DNA from: Tragulus kanchil
Taxonomy: Eukaryota; Chordata; Mammalia; Artiodactyla; Tragulidae
Assembly (NCBI GenBank): GCA_022376925.1
Contig: JAIOJX010000026.1
Coordinates: 255,003,330 to 255,067,329 of the forward strand
Direction of reading: 5' to 3'
DNA length: 64,000 nt
Part shown: piece by piece, positions 60,987 to 64,000 of the stretch
Position numbering within the stretch: position 1 is the first letter of the stretch
How the letters are laid out: every line of letters starts with the position of its first letter
Program-made: the position numbers and the translations under genes
The notes under the pieces: model-generated
Databases searched by the model: none
Told to the model about the DNA's origin: nothing
The model's input: only the letters and a program-made list of their open reading frames with translations

Positions 60987-61314
60987 GGGCTTCCCCTGGT
61001 GGTCCAGTGGGTAAGGACACCGCCTTGCAGCGCAAGGGGCGCCGGTTCGAGCCCTGGCCTGGGAAGATCCCACATGCCACAGAGTGGCTGAACCCATGTG
61101 TCCAATTACCGAGCCGGAGCTCTGGAGCGCATGCGCCCAGAGCCGGGGCTCTGCGACAACAGACGCCACCGCGATGGGAGGCCCACAGGAGCCAAAGAAC
61201 AAAGACGGATGAACATAGAGAAACGAAAGACCAATAGAAGTGGCCCGCCTGCTCCCCTCCCTCCCCAACCCGACCCCCGCCCAAAATAAATAAATAAATC
61301 TTTAAAAAAAAAAA
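60987..61314 (+). repeat. Young full-length tRNA-derived SINE
   Basis: The only copy in + orientation. The polymerase III A-box-like TGGTCCAGTGG is at 61000-61010 and the B-box-like GGTTCGAGCCC at 61044-61054. The body holds CAATTACCGAGCCGGAGC and a palindromic GCGCATGCGC, and the 3' end has a TAAATAAATAAA plus A-rich tail. A perfect 16-bp target duplication, AAAAGACATTGGTTTT, lies at 60971-60986 and 61315-61330. Confidence 0.93.
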
Positions 61315-61330
61315 AAAAGACATTGGTTTT

Positions 61331-63503
61331 AAAACTACTTTGAGATTCATTTTTATTAGCATTGCACTGGTTTGTAGCATTATATATTTCATGTGTATGA
61401 TATTGTATTTCTACTACTGTATTCAGCATGCTCGCTATAAAAAGGTTGTTTCCGTCTGTTACCATACAGTTGATCTCCTTTACTCATTTCACTCTTTCCT
61501 TCCCTGTCCCCTCTCCTCTGATAACTACTATTTTGTTCCCTGTTATCTTTGTGTTGGTTCATTTATTTTGTTTGTTTTTAATATTCCACATATGAGTGAA
61601 ATCATAGTATTTGTCTTTACTCATCAGACTCATTTCACTTCATATAGTATCTTCAAGGTTTATAATTGTCACAATGGTAAAATTTCATAGTTTTTTTATG
61701 GCTGAGTAGTATTCCGTTGTGTGTATGTATATGTATGTATGTATATATGTATGTGTATATATGTAAATACATGGATAAAGATGTTTCATATATTTATGCA
61801 ATATGTATTATATAAATAAAATTATAAATTTATTTTATATGAATTTGTATGTTTTCCATAGTGGCTGCGTCAATTTACATTCTGAGCAACAGCATGAGTG
61901 TTCCTTTTTCTCCACATCCTTGCCAACACTTATTTTTTGCCAAAATTTTCTTTTTCTGATCACTTATTTCTAGTAGATAAAAACTATGATCACTGTATTT
62001 TGCTGCCTTACTAAATCCATTTATTAACTAAATAACCTTTTTTAAAAGATTATTTAGGATTTTCTATGTAGATGATTGGCAAAAAACATATTTGCTTCTT
62101 CCTTTACAGTATGTTTGCCTTTTACTTCTTTTTCATGTCTTACTGCACTTGCTAGGATCTTACTACTATGTAAAAAAGTAGTGCAGGTAGATAGCTTTGC
62201 TATTACTGGTAGGCATTTTATAGATGCTCTTTATCAGTCATACGGTGAACTTTTCTTCTTCTATTTGGGTGAGATTTGGATTTTGTCAAATAATTTCCTC
62301 ACAGATACTGAGAAGATCATGTACTTTTTTTTGCATTACATCCATTCAATGTTGATTTTCTAATATAAAATGAACCTTATGTCCCTTGCATAAACTTCAA
62401 ATAATAATCATGCTCTATTAGTTTTATTTCATAGTTATGGGTTAATTTGCTAATGTTTTGCTATTTTATTTTGTGTCTATTATCATAAATGGTATAAGTT
62501 TGTAGATTTTTTTGCAATATTTTAAATGACTATAAGGAGTCCTTAATAATGTTGACAAACTACTTAGGAAATATCATAGTAGAAAATGTTATATATAGTA
62601 GAAAACATCATATATCATGAAATAATAAAGGAAACACAATAGTAGCTCTTTTTGATTATTAAGAATATAGGATTTTTCTACTTTCCTGTACATTTAAAAC
62701 ATTTATATAGAGCAGTGATTTATAACTTTTATAAAGTAATATAAAACAATTTTTGTAAAAGATTTATTATTTTTCTCTTCTTATAATGTTTTTATCTGAT
62801 TTTGATACTGGAGGAATGTTGATCTCGTTAAAGAAGTACTCCTTTCTTCTCTATTTTCTGAAAATTAAGATTGGTAGCTTTTTTCCTCAAATGTTTAATA
62901 ATATTTACCAGTGAAAACATGTGGGCCTGAAATTATCTTTGTGGGAGGCTTTTAGTTATAAATTAAAAAGTTAAAATACATACAGGGCTATTGAGATATT
63001 TAAATTTATTCTTGTGTCATTTTGGTAATTTGTTTATTTCAGACTTTGTCCTCTTCAATTAAGTTGTCAAATTTGTTGTTTTGGGTTGTTTATAGTATCC
63101 CATTATTATTCTTTTAGGATCTGTAATATCAATAGTAATGTACCTTCTTTCATTACTGATATTGGCAGTTTGTGTGTCTTCTGTCTTGGCATTGATTTAT
63201 CAATTTAATTTTTCAAAAAATCAGCTTTTGATTTCACTGACTTTTTATATTATTTTCCCATTTTCTATTTCATTACATTATTATTTGCTTTTTTATACTT
63301 TGAATTTTATTTTCTGTCTACAGAATTCCTGCTTGAATTTTTTTCCAGCATGCAGGAAATGTGATTCCATTCTTCTCTAAGCTTGCATAGTTTCTGACAA
63401 GAGGTATGAATCTTTTATCATGGTTCCTCAGTAAATAATGTCTTTTTTTTCTGGATGTTTTTAAGATTTTTTCTTTCATTTGTTTTCAATAATTTAATTG
63501 TGA
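61331..63503 (-). repeat. Old fragmented LINE-1
   Basis: Reading the opposite strand, it shows L1 blocks in order: CACATATGAGTGAAATCATA, TATGGCTGAGTAGTATTCC, TTTTCCATAGTGGCTGCGTC, TTCTCCACATCCTTGCCAAC, then ORF2 stretches such as GATTTTGATACTGGAGGAAT and ATTTACCAGTGAAAACATG. Many stops and gaps, so it is not active. Confidence 0.7.
61715..61765. repeat. (TATG)n/(TATA)n simple repeat
   Basis: Runs of GTATGTATATGTATGTATGT inside the L1, at the usual ATGTATATAT site of reverse L1 sequence. Confidence 0.8.
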
Positions 63504-64000
63504 TATGTCCCTTGCATAAACTTCAAATAATAATCATGCTCTATTAGTTTTATTTCATAGTTATGGGTTAATTTGCTAATGTTTTGCTATTTTATTTTGT
63601 GTCTATTATCATAAATGGTATAAGTTTGTAGATTTTTTTGCAATATTTTAAATGACTATAAGGAGTCCTTAATAATGTTGACAAACTACTTAGGAAATAT
63701 CATAGTAGAAAATGTTATATATAGTAGAAAACATCATATATCATGAAATAATAAAGGAAACACAATAGTAGCTCTTTTTGATTATTAAGAATATAGGATT
63801 TTTCTACTTTCCTGTACATTTAAAACATTTATATAGAGCAGTGATTTATAACTTTTATAAAGTAATATAAAACAATTTTTGTAAAAGATTTATTATTTTT
63901 CTCTTCTTATAATGTTTTTATCTGATTTTGATACTGGAGGAATGTTGATCTCGTTAAAGAAGTACTCCTTTCTTCTCTATTTTCTGAAAATTAAGATTGG
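62378..64000. repeat. Tandem duplication S (copies from 62378 and 63504), truncated by window end
   Basis: Offset 1126. L1 sequence beginning TATGTCCCTTGCATAAAC recurs from 63504 and continues unbroken to the last base, so the second copy extends beyond the window. Confidence 0.9.

Noticed and set aside
43655..61392. Recurring open frames reading like GQGSNRRPLHCKAVSLP or MVQWVRTPPCSARG
   Set aside because: They are translations of the tRNA-derived SINE on both strands, not genes.
17561..64000. Coding exons of SLC4A10, the expected downstream neighbour
   Set aside because: I looked for its N-terminal coding sequence and saw none. Only the island at 18780-20020 could relate to its promoter.

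Overview
The window is mammalian nuclear DNA, from a ruminant artiodactyl. It contains one recognisable protein-coding gene, the neuronal T-box transcription factor TBR1, on the + strand. The gene has canonical GT-AG introns apart from one GC-AG intron, a CpG-island 5' flank and a long AT-rich 3' flank. The ruminant call rests on Bov-tA / Bov-A type SINEs (for example 28685-28890, 45906-46028) and Bov-B/ART2A-like sequence (51222-51551), beside older pan-mammalian MIR, L2 and L1 fragments. The species is not identifiable from the sequence alone.

Layout: 1-2926 is upstream flank with a CpG-rich block. 2927-6182 is the TBR1 proximal promoter, 5' leader and first exon, present in multiple copies. 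6183-14778 is the TBR1 coding region in six exons, giving 682 residues when spliced. 14779-17560 is the 3' UTR, ending at an AATAAA signal. 17560-20040 is 3' flank with a second GC-rich island and no convincing coding sequence. 20040-43500 is AT-rich intergenic DNA with sparse old repeats. 43500-61330 is rich in SINEs. 59400-64000 is mostly an old, fragmented LINE-1 in minus orientation.

The dominant unexplained structure is a series of 19 tandem direct duplications. Eighteen have units of about 1.0-1.2 kb and one has a 460-bp unit. They recur through the whole window and together add roughly 20 kb. Copies are nearly identical, and their differences cluster in the last few tens of bases beside each junction. 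Neighbouring pairs sometimes overlap like tiles. The duplications cut through conserved TBR1 exons: exon 1 occurs one partial plus two full times, exon 4 once complete and once truncated, and the end of exon 6 twice. This is best explained by assembly contigs whose overlaps were not merged, not by biology. The true locus is probably about 43-44 kb long.

I found no novel genetic system. The points most worth checking are the duplications, the GC-AG intron in TBR1, a tRNA-derived SINE family distinct from Bov-tA, and a 460-bp duplication whose structure fits recombination between two SINEs.
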